DNA of 64,000 nt from Gammaproteobacteria bacterium (lineage in GTDB: Bacteria; Pseudomonadota; Gammaproteobacteria; Steroidobacterales; Steroidobacteraceae), in contig JANYHD010000035.1 in NCBI GenBank assembly GCA_025359205.1, positions 30,937-94,936 on the forward strand. The letters run 5' to 3'. Of this stretch, positions 45,677 through 57,337 are shown piece by piece (positions within the stretch are counted from its first letter, which is position 1; each line of letters opens with the position of its first letter). Both the position numbers and the translations under genes were made by a program. Below the pieces are notes generated by a model that was not told the origin of the DNA, ran no database searches, and was given only the letters and a program-made list of their open reading frames with translations.

Positions 45677-46412
45677 TCAGCGTGGTGGCTGGGCGTCGGG
45701 GAGCGTGTGCAGGTAGCTGTATAGGGATGCGATCTCGGCATCGGTGAGCAGCGGGAGATTCATCCGCGACTCTTCGCGCAACATGCCGAGCTTCTGGCCG
45801 CCGAGTGGCACGCCGGTGCGCATCAGGCGGGTAAACGCTTCTGCTGAGTATGCGGCCACGATGTGCTGGTCGGGGCTGACAAAAGCGGGCGTGGTCTGGC
45901 CGCCGAGGTTCGTGCCGTGGCAGTGCGCGCAGACGCTCTGTGCTATGTAGCGGCCCGTGACCGCATCCGGGCTTGCAGCTTGCGGCACTGGGACTGTTTC
46001 GGCGATGAGCTGGGCCGCCATCTTGAACTGACCAATGACTATCCCGAGCGGTCCAAGCGGGCCGAGGAAGCCGCCGGGGCCGGGCCCGGGAGTAGCTGGT
46101 AGGCTGTGCAGGAAGGCGATGATGCGGCCGCGGTCGGCGTCGTTCAGATAGTTGAACGCTTCCGAGGGCATCACGAACACGCTGCGGCCGTCCGGACGCA
46201 GGCCGTTCCTGATGATGTTGGCCAGTTCCGTGTCGCTGCGCGCACGCACGCTGGCGGGCAGATTCGGCACAATGAGCCGGCCGATGATCGGCTGGTCGAA
46301 CAGCACCGCGCCTTCGCCCAGCCGGCCGTGGCAGCTGGCATAGCAGCCAGCGATGGTGGCGAGCCGCTGGCCCGCGGCGATCGACGCCGCAGCGTACCAA
46401 TCTCTTCACCAT
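45677..46412 (-). pseudogene. Di-heme c-type cytochrome, apparently damaged at its N-terminus
   Basis: The frame ending at 45677 encodes two cytochrome c domains: heme motif CYASCHG at 46345-46328 with methionine ligand in FVMPSEAFNYL, and CAHCHGTNLGG with a second methionine-rich region RMNLPLLTDAEI. The open frame from the first start codon (GTG at 46306) misses the first heme. Upstream in that frame there is no start codon before a TGA at 46408-46406. An ATG at 46412 lies in a different frame, and removing one base would join it to the heme frame as MVKRL-YAAASIAAGQRL. No signal peptide appears in any frame. Either the gene is decayed or the sequence has an error here. Confidence 0.6.
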
Positions 46413-46447
46413 CCGTCCCCCTAACTAGTCCCGTGCGGTCCGGTGGC

Positions 46448-46976
46448 TCAGCTCGCCGGCTTGATCAGCGCCTGCAGGTCCGCGAGGAGCTGCTTGGAAT
46501 GCGCCTTCGGGTCCACGTCCGGATAATGCTTCGCGATGCGGCCCTTCGGGTCGATCACGAAGGTTTCGCGCTTTGCGTAGCCGAGCACGCTGAGCACACC
46601 GTAGGCTTTCGCGACGGATTTATCCGCGTCGGCGAGCACCGAGAACGGCAGGCTGTGCTTGGTGGCGAATTCCTTCTTCGAAGCGACGTCCTGTACGCTG
46701 ATGCCGAGCACGTTCACGCCCAGTTTGCGGAAGGCGAAGATGTTGTCGCGGAATTCGCAGGCCTCGGTCGTGCAGCCGGGCGTTTCATCCATCGGATAGA
46801 ACATAGACCACCAGCCATTTGCCGCGCTGGTCCGCGAGGCTGATCCAGGCGTCATGCTGGTCCTGCAGCTTGAAATTGGGGGCGATGGAGCCGGTGGTCG
46901 GCTCGGCGGCGGCGATCAGGGGCAGCACCAGCGCAAAAAGCAGTGCGCCGAAGCGAGAAACGAGACTTGCATTCAT
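46448..46976 (-). pseudogene. Exported peroxiredoxin (Bcp/PrxQ type) with a single-base frameshift
   Basis: Two overlapping frames form one gene. The first (46976 down to 46785) gives a signal peptide (FGALLFALVLPLIAAAEP) and the start of a peroxiredoxin, NFKLQDQHDAWISLADQRGKWLVVY. The second resumes FYPMDETPGCTTEACEFRDN with peroxidatic and resolving cysteines (C-x4-C, the Bcp pattern) and runs to KAHSKQLLADLQALIK. Deleting the G at about 46802 on the minus strand restores VVYFYPMDETPG, the family sequence, in a protein of about 175 residues. As given, translation stops shortly after the break. A true mutation or a sequencing error are both possible. Confidence 0.8.
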
Positions 46977-47035
46977 GACGGTCCTCCAGTATTTCCGAGT
47001 ATCTTATGCCGGTGGGCGCGCTACCGTCACTGGGT

Positions 47036-48217
47036 ATGAGGCAGGGTGTGGGTAACACCGTCGGCCTGGTGCTGCCGGGGGGCGGTGCGCGCGCCGCCTA
47101 CCAGGTGGGTGTGCTGCGGGCCATCGCCGACATGATGCCGGGCGCGCCCAACCCTTTTCCCGTCATCGTGGGCACGTCGGCCGGCGCGGTCGCGGCGACG
47201 GTGCTGGCCACCGAAGCCTGTCATTGGCACCGCGCCGTCGATTCGCTCGAGCGCGTGTGGCGGCAGTTTCATGTCGGCCAGGTGCTCAAGGCCGACGCAC
47301 TCAGCATGCTGCGCTCCGGCGCACATTGGGCGGCCTCGCTCGTCTCCGGCGGCATGCTGTTGCCGCCGCCAGCTGCGATTTTCGATAACTCACCGCTGCG
47401 CGCACTGCTGGAGCGCAACATCCACTGGGACCATCTGCAGATCAGCATGCGGCGGGGCGCGCTCAAGGCGCTGGCGTTGTGTGCGACCAGTTACACCAGC
47501 GCCGCCTCAGTGGCCTTCTACGAAGGTGGGGCCGGCCTGGAGGGCTGGGAGCGGCACCAGCGTATAGGCCGGCGCGAACCGCTGACGATCGACCACCTGA
47601 TGGCGAGCATGGCCGTGCCATTCCTGTTTCCACCGGTGATGCTCGATGGCGAGTACTACGGCGACGGCGCGCAGCGCCAGTTATGGCCGCTGAGCCCGGC
47701 GATACACCTCGGTGCCGACCGGCTGCTGGTCATCGGCGTGCGCTCCGAACAGGGCGCAGGCGTGAACGATCGCGGCCGCGCGGCGATCGAGTCGCCGACC
47801 ATGGGGCAACTGTTCGGCTACATGCTTGACACGCTGTTCATGGACCAGATCTACGCCAACGTCGAGCACGTGGCGCGCCTCAACCAGGTCGCGGAGGTCG
47901 CGCCCGCGGCGGTGCCCGGCGTGCACAAGGTGGCGACGCTGATGATCGCGCCGAGCCAGGACCTGCGCGAGATCGCCGGGCGGCACATTCGCAGCCTGCC
48001 GCGCAGCCTGCGCGCGCTGCTGCGCGTGATGGGCGCGCGCGGTGTCGGCGGCGCACAGCTCGCCAGCTACCTGATGTTCGAGTCCACGTTCACGCGCGAG
48101 CTGATCGCGCTCGGCGTGCGGGATGCGCGCCGGCAGGGCGAGGAGATCATGGAATTCCTCGGTGGCGGCCAACTGGCACGCACCATCAAGATGCCGGCAT
48201 TGACGCTCGGCAGCTGA
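47036..48217 (+). CDS. Patatin-like phospholipase
   Basis: A protein of about 393 residues with the patatin catalytic dyad: the oxyanion glycine-rich VLPGGGARAAYQVGVL, nucleophile elbow VGTSAGA with Ser near residue 50, and the aspartate in YYGDGAQRQ. Patatin-like bacterial enzymes hydrolyse acyl groups from lipids, inside the cell or as secreted proteins; no signal peptide is seen here. An in-frame ATG at 47006 would add ten residues. The gene is divergent from the frameshifted peroxiredoxin gene. Confidence 0.87.
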   Translation: MRQGVGNTVGLVLPGGGARAAYQVGVLRAIADMMPGAPNPFPVIVGTSAGAVAATVLATEACHWHRAVDSLERVWRQFHVGQVLKADALSMLRSGAHWAASLVSGGMLLPPPAAIFDNSPLRALLERNIHWDHLQISMRRGALKALALCATSYTSAASVAFYEGGAGLEGWERHQRIGRREPLTIDHLMASMAVPFLFPPVMLDGEYYGDGAQRQLWPLSPAIHLGADRLLVIGVRSEQGAGVNDRGRAAIESPTMGQLFGYMLDTLFMDQIYANVEHVARLNQVAEVAPAAVPGVHKVATLMIAPSQDLREIAGRHIRSLPRSLRALLRVMGARGVGGAQLASYLMFESTFTRELIALGVRDARRQGEEIMEFLGGGQLARTIKMPALTLGS

Positions 48218-48252
48218 GCCGCCATTGTGGACACTTGGGAGGGGGGACCTGA

Positions 48253-50561
<2,309 letters not shown>

Positions 50562-50562
<1 letters not shown>

Positions 50563-50924
50563 TGAATATCGTCTACCGGAGCGACGTCGGGCGGATCTGT
50601 CCGGGCTGCCAGCGTCCGCTGGCGCAATGTGCCTGCAAGGACGCACGCGGCAAGCCCGCGCGTGGCAAGTCCGAGCGGCTCCGAACAGGCGCGGTGCGCG
50701 TGTCCCGCGCCACGCAGGGCCGCGGCGGCAAGGTTGTATCGGTGATCACCGGACTCCCGCTCGGCGACATGGAACTCGCCGCACTGGCCGCCGAACTCAA
50801 GAAGCGCTGTGGTTCAGGCGGCACGGTGCGAGCCGGCGCGATCGAGATCCAGGGTGAGCACCGCGACACGCTGGTGGCGGAACTCGTGCAGCGTGGCTAC
50901 GAAGCGCGGCGCTCGGGCGGCTAG
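50562..50924 (+). CDS. yciH: SUI1-family translation initiation factor-like protein (YciH)
   Basis: A 120-residue protein. The C-terminal half has the SUI1/eIF1 fold: KVVSVITGLPLGDMELAALAAELKKRCGSGGTVRAGAIEIQGEHRDTLVAELVQRGYEARR. The N-terminal part has four cysteines (ICPGCQRPLAQCACK) that could bind zinc. The bacterial proteins are thought to affect start-codon choice, by analogy with eIF1. The GTG start overlaps the malic enzyme stop by one base, a common packing here. Confidence 0.9.
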
Positions 50925-50946
50925 GACGGGCGGCTAGGGCGGGCGC

Positions 50947-51846
50947 CTAGGGGCGGGGGCCGACGCGCACCTCGGTTGCCGTGCCCGTTTGCGTCAGGCC
51001 TGAATGACGCACACGCACCTCGGGCAGCGTGCGCGCCAGGATCTCCGCGAGCCGCTCGACGATGTAGACCGAGCGGTGCTGGCCGCCAGTGCAGCCCACC
51101 GCCACGGTCAGGTAGCGGCGCGCGCTGCTGCGATAGGCCGGGATGCGCGCAGTCATGAACTTCGCCACATCGTCGATGAACTCGCGCACCGCCGGCTGGC
51201 CTTCGAGAAAGCGCACCACGGCGGCATCACGTCCGGTCAGCGGACGCAGGGTGCTCTCCCAGTAAGGGTTCGGGAGTGAGCGCGCGTCGAAGACGAAATC
51301 GGCATCGCCCGGAATGCCGTGCTTGAACCCGAAGGATTCCAGCTGCAGCGACAGCCAGTCTGCCGCGCGCGGATCGACGCGCAGCTGGATCAGCTCGCGC
51401 AGCTGGTGCACGCCCAGCTGCGAGGTGTCGAGCACCTGGTCGGCGCAGGCGGCGATGGGCTCGAGCAGCCGTCGTTCGCTGGCGATCGCCTCGCGCAGCG
51501 TGTCGCCCTGGCGGCTGAGCGGGTGCACGCGGCGCGTCTCGGCGAAGCGTCGCAGCAGCGCATCCTCGGCGGCAATCAGGAACAGCACTTCGCAGCTGAT
51601 GCCGCTGCGCTTGAGCTCGTCGACCAGCGTCGGCACCGAGCCGATCTCCGGCTCGCTGTTGCGGGCATCGAGGCTGATGGCGGTGCGCGCGTAGATCTTG
51701 TCGCTACTGCGCACGCTGTGCGCGATGAACGCCTTGAGTAGCGCCGCTGGCATGTTGTCGATGCAGTAGTAACCCAGGTCCTCGAGCATGTGCAGCGCCA
51801 CGCTTTTACCGGCGCCCGACAGTCCGCTGAGGATGATGAGTTGCAT
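50947..51846 (-). CDS. rapZ: RNase adapter protein RapZ
   Basis: A 299-residue protein with an N-terminal P-loop (LSGLSGAGKSVALHMLEDLGYYCIDNMP) and the conserved C-terminal RNA-binding half: FKHGIPGDADFVFDARSLPNPYW and VAVGCTGGQHRSVYIVERLA. In enteric bacteria RapZ directs RNase E to the GlmZ small RNA and so tunes glucosamine-6-phosphate supply. It is the last gene of the rpoN cluster, 36 bases after hpf. ptsN and hprK, which commonly sit between hpf and rapZ in relatives, are absent. Confidence 0.96.
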   Translation of the reverse strand: MQLIILSGLSGAGKSVALHMLEDLGYYCIDNMPAALLKAFIAHSVRSSDKIYARTAISLDARNSEPEIGSVPTLVDELKRSGISCEVLFLIAAEDALLRRFAETRRVHPLSRQGDTLREAIASERRLLEPIAACADQVLDTSQLGVHQLRELIQLRVDPRAADWLSLQLESFGFKHGIPGDADFVFDARSLPNPYWESTLRPLTGRDAAVVRFLEGQPAVREFIDDVAKFMTARIPAYRSSARRYLTVAVGCTGGQHRSVYIVERLAEILARTLPEVRVRHSGLTQTGTATEVRVGPRP

Positions 51847-51882
51847 GCGGCTGTCGATTTACCTGATGCGCGCCGACCAACC

Positions 51883-52203
51883 CTAAAGGCGCGCGCTCTT
51901 CTGCGCCTCGCCGGCGTGATGGTCAGTGATTTTTTCCTTGTGCTTGCGTACCAGCCGCTCAAGCTTGTCGGTCAGGGCGTCGATAGCTGCATACATGTTC
52001 CCGTCCTCGGCCAGCGCGTGCACGCTCTCGCCGCGCAGGTGCAGCGTGGTCTCGGCCCGCTGCACGAGCTTCTCCACGGTGAGCACGCAATGGGCGTCGA
52101 TGACGTGGTCCGAATGGCGCACCAGGCGCTCGAGCTTTTTCTCCACGTAGCTGCGCAGTGAGGCCGTGATCTCGACATGATGGCCGGTAACGCTCAGGTG
52201 CAT
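51883..52203 (-). CDS. hpf: Ribosome hibernation promoting factor (short form)
   Basis: A 106-residue protein of the HPF/RaiA family: MHLSVTGHHVEITASLRSYVEKKLERL at the start and ALAEDGNMYAAIDALTDKLERLVRKHKEK at the end. It binds the decoding region of idle ribosomes; the short form works with RMF-like factors to form 100S dimers. It lies directly after rpoN, its usual place, separated by 55 bases. Confidence 0.95.
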   Translation of the reverse strand: MHLSVTGHHVEITASLRSYVEKKLERLVRHSDHVIDAHCVLTVEKLVQRAETTLHLRGESVHALAEDGNMYAAIDALTDKLERLVRKHKEKITDHHAGEAQKSARL

Positions 52204-52258
52204 GGGCTACTCCTCTGTCTAGTAAGGCAATGGTGTATTGGCAGGCATTGGCAGTGGG

Positions 52259-53707
52259 TCAGGGCGCATGACTCGTCAGCTTGCCGGCATCGCGGCGCCG
52301 CTCGTTCGAGGGCGCGAGCCGCATGGATTCGCGGTACTTGGCCACGGTGCGGCGCGCTACCGGGATGCCGGCCCCACTCAGCAGCTCGGCGATGCGACTG
52401 TCGCTGAGCGGATTAGCCGGATCTTCCTCGCGGATCAGCTTCTTGATCTTGGCGCGGATCGCGGTCGAGGAATTGCCGGCGCCGCCACTGGCATCCTCGA
52501 CTTTGCTGGAGAAGAAGTAGCGCAGCTCGAACACGCCGCGCGGCGTGTGCATGTATTTTCCCGAGGTAATGCGCGACACAGTCGACTCGTGCATCTCGAT
52601 CGCCTCGGCAATGTCGCGCAGGATCATCGGCTGCATGTGCTCCTCGCCCTGCTCGAGGAAGGCGCTTTGGCGCGCGACGATCGAGCGCGCGACCTTCAGC
52701 AGCGTGTCGTTGCGGATCTCCAGGCTCTTGAGCAGCCAGCGCGCCTCCTGCAGCTGCGTGCGCATGGTCGCGTGATCGCTCCCTCGGCCGATCAGGTCGG
52801 CATAGCCCTGGTTGACGCGCACCTTCGGCAGGGTCGAGGGGTTGATCTCCACCGACCAGCCGCGCGCGGTGCGGCGCACAAATACATCGGGCACCACGTA
52901 CTCGGGCGCGGCGCTGCTGAATACCGAGCCGGGGCGCGGATGGCAGGCGCGCACCAGCACCAGCGCCGCCTCGAGCTCCTCGTCGCTGGCGTGCAGCACG
53001 CGCCGGAGCGAGGCGAGCTCGCGGCTGGCGACCAATTCCAGGTGGTTCCTCGCCAGCAGCCGCGCGGTCACCAGGCCAGGCGTCGCGGGGTCGAGTTGGT
53101 TAAGCTGCAGCGCGAGGCATTCGCTGACGCTGCGGGCGCCCACGCCGGAAGGATCGAGGCCCTGCACGATGGCCAGCACGGCAGCGACGTCCTCGCTGCT
53201 GGCTTCGATCTCGGGCCGCAGCGTGGCGGCAATCTCCTCGAGCGGGTCGGCCAGGTAGCCGTCGTCGTTGATGGCGTCGATGATGGCCCGGCCGATCGCC
53301 TGCTCGCGCGGCGTCAATTGCGGCAGTTCGAGCTGCCACAGCAAGTGCTCGCGCAGCGTCTGGCCGCTGGCGTCGGCGATGTCCTGCTGACGATCGTCGT
53401 CCCCCGGGCTCCAGGGATTCTCGGCCGGACCTACGCTCTGGTCGTTCCAGGCGTCGTCAACGACCTCGACGTTGACTTCAGGCTCGGGCGTGGTGGTATC
53501 GCCGCCCATTTCGGTGGTGGCGAGAGGCTGGAATGCGGCCGCCTCGGCCTCCTCGTCCGGCTCGAGCATGACATTGCTCTCGAGCGCCTCGCGGATGTGG
53601 GCCTGCAGTTCAATGGTCGGCAGTTGCAGCAGGCGTATGGCCTGCTGCAGCTGCGGTGTCATCGTCAGCGACTGGCCCAGGCGGAGCTGCAGGGAGGCTT
53701 TGAGCAA
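52259..53707 (-). CDS. rpoN: RNA polymerase sigma-54 factor
   Basis: A 482-residue sigma-54. Region I is visible at the start (LQLRLGQSLTMTPQLQQAIRLLQL), followed by an acidic region II (about 60-120), the core-binding domain with EHLLWQLELPQLT, a helix-turn-helix (DIAEAIEMHESTVSRITSGKYMHTPRG) and the RpoN box ARRTVAKYRES near the end. It directs transcription of nitrogen, motility and other genes together with AAA+ activators. It comes 23 bases after lptB, as in many gammaproteobacteria. Confidence 0.98.
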   Translation of the reverse strand: MLKASLQLRLGQSLTMTPQLQQAIRLLQLPTIELQAHIREALESNVMLEPDEEAEAAAFQPLATTEMGGDTTTPEPEVNVEVVDDAWNDQSVGPAENPWSPGDDDRQQDIADASGQTLREHLLWQLELPQLTPREQAIGRAIIDAINDDGYLADPLEEIAATLRPEIEASSEDVAAVLAIVQGLDPSGVGARSVSECLALQLNQLDPATPGLVTARLLARNHLELVASRELASLRRVLHASDEELEAALVLVRACHPRPGSVFSSAAPEYVVPDVFVRRTARGWSVEINPSTLPKVRVNQGYADLIGRGSDHATMRTQLQEARWLLKSLEIRNDTLLKVARSIVARQSAFLEQGEEHMQPMILRDIAEAIEMHESTVSRITSGKYMHTPRGVFELRYFFSSKVEDASGGAGNSSTAIRAKIKKLIREEDPANPLSDSRIAELLSGAGIPVARRTVAKYRESMRLAPSNERRRDAGKLTSHAP

Positions 53708-53730
53708 TGCGGCGGGGCCTTAAGGGGTCT

Positions 53731-54456
53731 CTAAAGCTGGAAAGTGTCCCCCAAGTACACCTCACGCACCTGCGGGTTGGCAAGCACTTGTTCCGCGGAT
53801 CCGGAAGCGATTACAGTGCCCCGATTCACGATGTAGGCGCGTGCGCAAACCCCGAGGGTCTCGCGCACATTATGGTCGGTGATCAGCACGCCGATGCCGC
53901 GCCCGGCCAGGTCGCGGATGATCTGCTGGATGTCGGCCACCGACAGCGGATCGACACCCGCGAAGGGCTCGTCCAGCAGGATGAAGCGCGGATCGGCCGC
54001 CAGGGCGCGCGCGATTTCGACCCGCCGGCGCTCGCCGCCCGACAAGGACATGCCCAGCGTGTCGCGCACGTGCGTGATGTGCAGCTGCCCCAGCAGTTCC
54101 TCCAGCCGCCGTCCCCGCTCGGCGCGGTCAATCCCGGGCACCAGTTCGAGTATCGCGGCGATGTTGTCCGCCGCGGACAGCCGCCGGAACACTGAAGCCT
54201 CCTGCGGCAGGTAACCAAGCCCCAGGCGCGCGCGCTGGTCGATGGCGAGCGGCGTGAGATCGCGCCCGTCGAGCTGGATGCTGCCGCCATCGGCTTTCAC
54301 CAATCCGACGATCATGTAGAACGCGGTGGTCTTGCCAGCGCCGTTGGGACCGAGCAGCCCCACGACTTCGCCGGTGTGGATCTCCATCGACAGCGAACGC
54401 ACGACCTGGCGCGCACCGTAGTGCTTGCTCAGTCCGGCGGCGCTGAGAGTGCTCAC
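53731..54456 (-). CDS. lptB: LPS export ABC transporter ATP-binding protein
   Basis: A 241-residue ATPase that drives LPS extraction from the inner membrane with LptFG. Walker [11 protein letters not shown]-loop [11 protein letters not shown], signature [15 protein letters not shown], Walker [14 protein letters not shown] and H-loop TDHNVRETL are present. The start is a GTG at 54456 that overlaps the lptA stop by four bases (GTGA), showing translational coupling. Confidence 0.97.
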   Translation of the reverse strand: MSTLSAAGLSKHYGARQVVRSLSMEIHTGEVVGLLGPNGAGKTTAFYMIVGLVKADGGSIQLDGRDLTPLAIDQRARLGLGYLPQEASVFRRLSAADNIAAILELVPGIDRAERGRRLEELLGQLHITHVRDTLGMSLSGGERRRVEIARALAADPRFILLDEPFAGVDPLSVADIQQIIRDLAGRGIGVLITDHNVRETLGVCARAYIVNRGTVIASGSAEQVLANPQVREVYLGDTFQL

Positions 54457-55235
54457 GGTGACCTGGCCGCCGCTGGCGCCGTCGACTCCGCGGGTGCCGC
54501 GGCGGCAGGCGGCGAGCTTGCCGGCGCGGGCACTGCGGCCGGGGCGGGTTTGCACTTCTGCTGGAAGGTGCCGCGGATCCGCTCATGGCTGGCGCCGGCG
54601 ACGGGTTCGAGGCTCTTGAGGCTCTTTTGCGTGAGGTTGTAGACGAAGCCGTCGCCGTGGATGTCCTTGCAGCCGTCGAACAGCTGCACGTCGCCGCGCA
54701 GCCGCACTTCGCCGCCGGCCGCGTTGTCGTACTCGATCGTGTGCGCGCTGCCCTTCACGTTAGCAAGCGCGGTCGAAGTTCCGCCCGGAGCGGCTGGCGC
54801 CGGGGTTTCCTCGAAGGTGGCGGGCTTGCCATCGAACATCGCCGCCGTGAGGTTGCTGGACTCGAAGTGCACGGTGGCGTTGTCCGCGGCCAGTTGGCCC
54901 TGCGCCAGGCGCGAACGCACGCCGCCGGAGAGATTCCAGGTGCTGTCGGCGGTGTCAGTCGAGGGCGTCTCGGCGCGCTTCGCGCGCACCAGCAGCGGGC
55001 TGCCGCCCTGGTAGAGCACCAGGTCGTTGAGTATGACCTTGTCGCGGCGATACTCGACATCGCCCGCGCACCAGCACAGCGTACCCACCGAGCACGTCGG
55101 CCAGCTCGCTGCCTGTTCCGGGTCGCAGTCGGCGCGCGGGCTCGAGTCTTCGTCGGCGGCATGCGCGGCACAGGGCAAGGCTGCCGCCAGCAGCAGCGCC
55201 ACCAGCAACTGGAGCTGCGCGTGGGGTGTCTTCAT
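54453..55235 (-). CDS. lptA: LPS transport periplasmic protein LptA
   Basis: A 260-residue periplasmic protein with a signal peptide ([20 protein letters not shown]) and the OstA/LptA jellyroll repeats: [44 protein letters not shown] and [18 protein letters not shown]. It bridges the LPS export machine between the membranes. The C-terminal 35 residues are a Pro/Ala-rich tail. The N-terminal part has extra cysteines ([13 protein letters not shown]), which is unusual for LptA and may form disulfides. The start overlaps the lptC stop by four bases. Confidence 0.9.
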   Translation of the reverse strand: MKTPHAQLQLLVALLLAAALPCAAHAADEDSSPRADCDPEQAASWPTCSVGTLCWCAGDVEYRRDKVILNDLVLYQGGSPLLVRAKRAETPSTDTADSTWNLSGGVRSRLAQGQLAADNATVHFESSNLTAAMFDGKPATFEETPAPAAPGGTSTALANVKGSAHTIEYDNAAGGEVRLRGDVQLFDGCKDIHGDGFVYNLTQKSLKSLEPVAGASHERIRGTFQQKCKPAPAAVPAPASSPPAAAAPAESTAPAAARSP

Positions 55236-55789
55236 TGCTCTAGCCGTGCGATCTCGCCATGAACCGGTGATTTTAGCTTGAGCTCGCCAGTCTTCATATC
55301 GGCGTGCAGGCCGGACGCCCACAGGCGATTGCGTCCCCAGTCCATGATGACCGCGTCAGCGGAATCCGCGGTGCGCGCGACCATGTCGATGCCGAGGCTG
55401 GTGGTGCGAAGTTGCAGGGGCACCGAGCCGGCCCGCTGGGCGTGCGCCACGACGGAGCCGAGCAGGCTGACCTGCTGCACTGAGGGTGGCAGCACGCCGC
55501 GATCGGCAGTCAGCGTCCATTCGGTATCGCCACGGTAGCTAAACTGCGGGGCGGCCAGTTCGATGTCGGCCGCCGGCGTCGGCTGCGAGATCTGCGTGGC
55601 GCGCAGCGAGTACTGCGGCTGGCCCGCCTCGTCGGTGTCGATCAGCTCGGCATTGATGGCGACGTAGCCGGGCTCAGCGGGCGCGCCATTGCTGGCTGTA
55701 GCAGTGTCAGGTGATTGGCTGTGCGGCGAGCGCCACAGCCACAGCGCGAGCGCAGCGGCGAACACCAGCAGCAACCAGGCGCGCCGCAC
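55232..55789 (-). CDS. lptC: LPS export system protein LptC
   Basis: A 185-residue single-span protein: an N-terminal helix (RRAWLLLVFAAALALWLW) and a periplasmic domain with YVAINAELIDTDEAGQPQYSL, QPTPAADIELAAPQFSY and WTLTADRGVLPPSVQQVSLLG. It passes LPS from LptFGB to LptA. The start is a GTG at 55789, preceded by GAAGGG and ten bases after the kdsC stop; no ATG fits. Confidence 0.92.
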   Translation of the reverse strand: MRRAWLLLVFAAALALWLWRSPHSQSPDTATASNGAPAEPGYVAINAELIDTDEAGQPQYSLRATQISQPTPAADIELAAPQFSYRGDTEWTLTADRGVLPPSVQQVSLLGSVVAHAQRAGSVPLQLRTTSLGIDMVARTADSADAVIMDWGRNRLWASGLHADMKTGELKLKSPVHGEIARLEQ

Positions 55790-55799
55790 TGGCAGCCCT

Positions 55800-56303
55800 T
55801 CAGCGGCCCGCGCGCGCGCGCGCCGCGAGCAGCCAGTCGCACACTTCGCGCACCGCGCCCGCGCCGCCGCCAAGGCGGGTGCGCCGGTGCGCCACGCGGC
55901 GGGCGTCGGGGTGTGCGTCCGCGACTGCGACCGCGAGCCCGGCGCGCCTGAGCAGCGGCACGTCGGGCGTGTCATCGCCCACGCAGGCACATTCGCGCGC
56001 GGCGATGCCAAGGCGCGCCAGCAGCGTCTCGAGCGCCTGCGCCTTGTCCGCGACACCCTGCTGCACTTCGCGAATGCCGAGTTCCGTGCAGCGCTGCGCC
56101 ACCGCCGGCGTGTCGCGTCCGGATATCACCGCGACGGTGACGCCGGCCGCAGCTACAGCGCGGAGCCCAAAGCCGTCGCGCACGTGAAAGACCTTGTCGC
56201 GCTCGCCTTCCGGCCCGTAGTGCAGGCGTCCGTCGGTGAGCACGCCGTCCACGTCCAGCACCAGCAGGCGGATTGCAGCGAGCGGTGCAGGGCGACGGGC
56301 CAC
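55800..56303 (-). CDS. kdsC: 3-deoxy-D-manno-octulosonate 8-phosphate phosphatase
   Basis: A 167-residue HAD-family phosphatase, the last step of Kdo synthesis. Motif I LLVLDVDGVLTDGRLHYGPEGE carries the nucleophilic Asp, motif II is VAVISGRDTPAV, and motif IV CACVGDDTPDVPLLRRAG. The GTG start at 56303 lies four bases after the kdsD stop. The C-terminus is arginine- and alanine-rich from a CG-repeat stretch in the DNA. Confidence 0.96.
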   Translation of the reverse strand: MARRPAPLAAIRLLVLDVDGVLTDGRLHYGPEGERDKVFHVRDGFGLRAVAAAGVTVAVISGRDTPAVAQRCTELGIREVQQGVADKAQALETLLARLGIAARECACVGDDTPDVPLLRRAGLAVAVADAHPDARRVAHRRTRLGGGAGAVREVCDWLLAARARAGR

Positions 56304-56307
56304 GCGC

Positions 56308-57303
56308 TTACACGACGCCGGCGCGCATGAGATCGTGCACGTTGAGTGCGCCGACCAGGCGCTGCTCATCGTCCACCACCAGCAGCGCGGTCACGCGATG
56401 CTGTTCCATCAGCAGTGCCGCCGATGCCGCCAGTTCACGCGGACCGATGCTGCGCGCGCCGGGCGTCATCGCCTGGCGCATCGTGGTTGCGTGCACGTCG
56501 GTGCGCCGGTCGAGCGCGCGGCGCAGGTCGCCGTCGGTGAACACACCGAGCACGCGCTCGTCCGCGTCGACCACCGCGGTCAGGCCCAGCCCCTTGGCGG
56601 ACATTTCCACGAGGCCGGCGGCCAGCAGCGTATCGGGCGTCACGCGCGGTACGGCACTGCCGGTGCGCATGATTTCCGCCACGTGCATCAGCAATCGCCG
56701 CCCCAGCGTACCGCCCGGGTGGCGGCGCGCGAAATCCTCGACTGAAAAGCCGCGCGCCTCGAGCACCGCGACCGCCAGCGCGTCGCCCAGCGCCAGCGCC
56801 GCGGTGGTGCTGGTGGTGGGCGCGAGATTGTGCGGGCAGGCCTCCTGATCGACGCTGGCGTCGAGCGTGATGTCGGCGGCCTGTGCGAGCGTGGAATCGC
56901 TCCGCCCGGTGAGTGCGATCAGCGGCACGCCCAGGCGCTTCAGGTGCGGCAGCAGCAGCAGGATCTCGGCGGTCTCGCCCGAGTTCGACAGCGCCAGTAG
57001 CAGGTCCGGCCGCGTGATCATGCCTAGGTCGCCGTGACCGGCCTCGGCCGGGTGCAGGAAGAAAGCGGGCGTGCCGGTACTGGCCAGCGTGGCGGCGATC
57101 TTGCCGGCGACATGCCCGGATTTGCCCATGCCGGTGACAATGACCCGGCCTTCACAGGCCAGCAGCGCGCGGCAGGCGGCGGCGAACCGGCCGTCCAAGC
57201 GCCCGGACAGGGCCGCGATGCCCGCCATTTCCGCAGCCAGCGTGCGCCGCGCTGCAGCCAGCAGGGTGGCGTCATCGGACTGGCTGGATGGGGCGTTGCG
57301 CAT
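56308..57303 (-). CDS. kdsD: Arabinose-5-phosphate isomerase
   Basis: A protein of about 331 residues that makes arabinose-5-phosphate for Kdo. It has a SIS domain (GRVIVTGMGKSGHVAGKIAATLASTGTPAFFLHPAEAGHGD-type, about residues 52-92; ALSNSGETAEIL) and two CBS domains at the end (HVAEIMRTG onward; LLVVDDEQRLVGALNVHDLMRAG). The ATG at 57303 gives the usual length. Earlier ATGs at 57351 and 57360 would overlap the divergent bolA-family gene and add residues not typical of the family. Confidence 0.94.
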   Translation of the reverse strand: MRNAPSSQSDDATLLAAARRTLAAEMAGIAALSGRLDGRFAAACRALLACEGRVIVTGMGKSGHVAGKIAATLASTGTPAFFLHPAEAGHGDLGMITRPDLLLALSNSGETAEILLLLPHLKRLGVPLIALTGRSDSTLAQAADITLDASVDQEACPHNLAPTTSTTAALALGDALAVAVLEARGFSVEDFARRHPGGTLGRRLLMHVAEIMRTGSAVPRVTPDTLLAAGLVEMSAKGLGLTAVVDADERVLGVFTDGDLRRALDRRTDVHATTMRQAMTPGARSIGPRELAASAALLMEQHRVTALLVVDDEQRLVGALNVHDLMRAGVV

Positions 57304-57337
57304 CAGCCCGGCATGATAGCGCGCCAGCAGGGTATTG

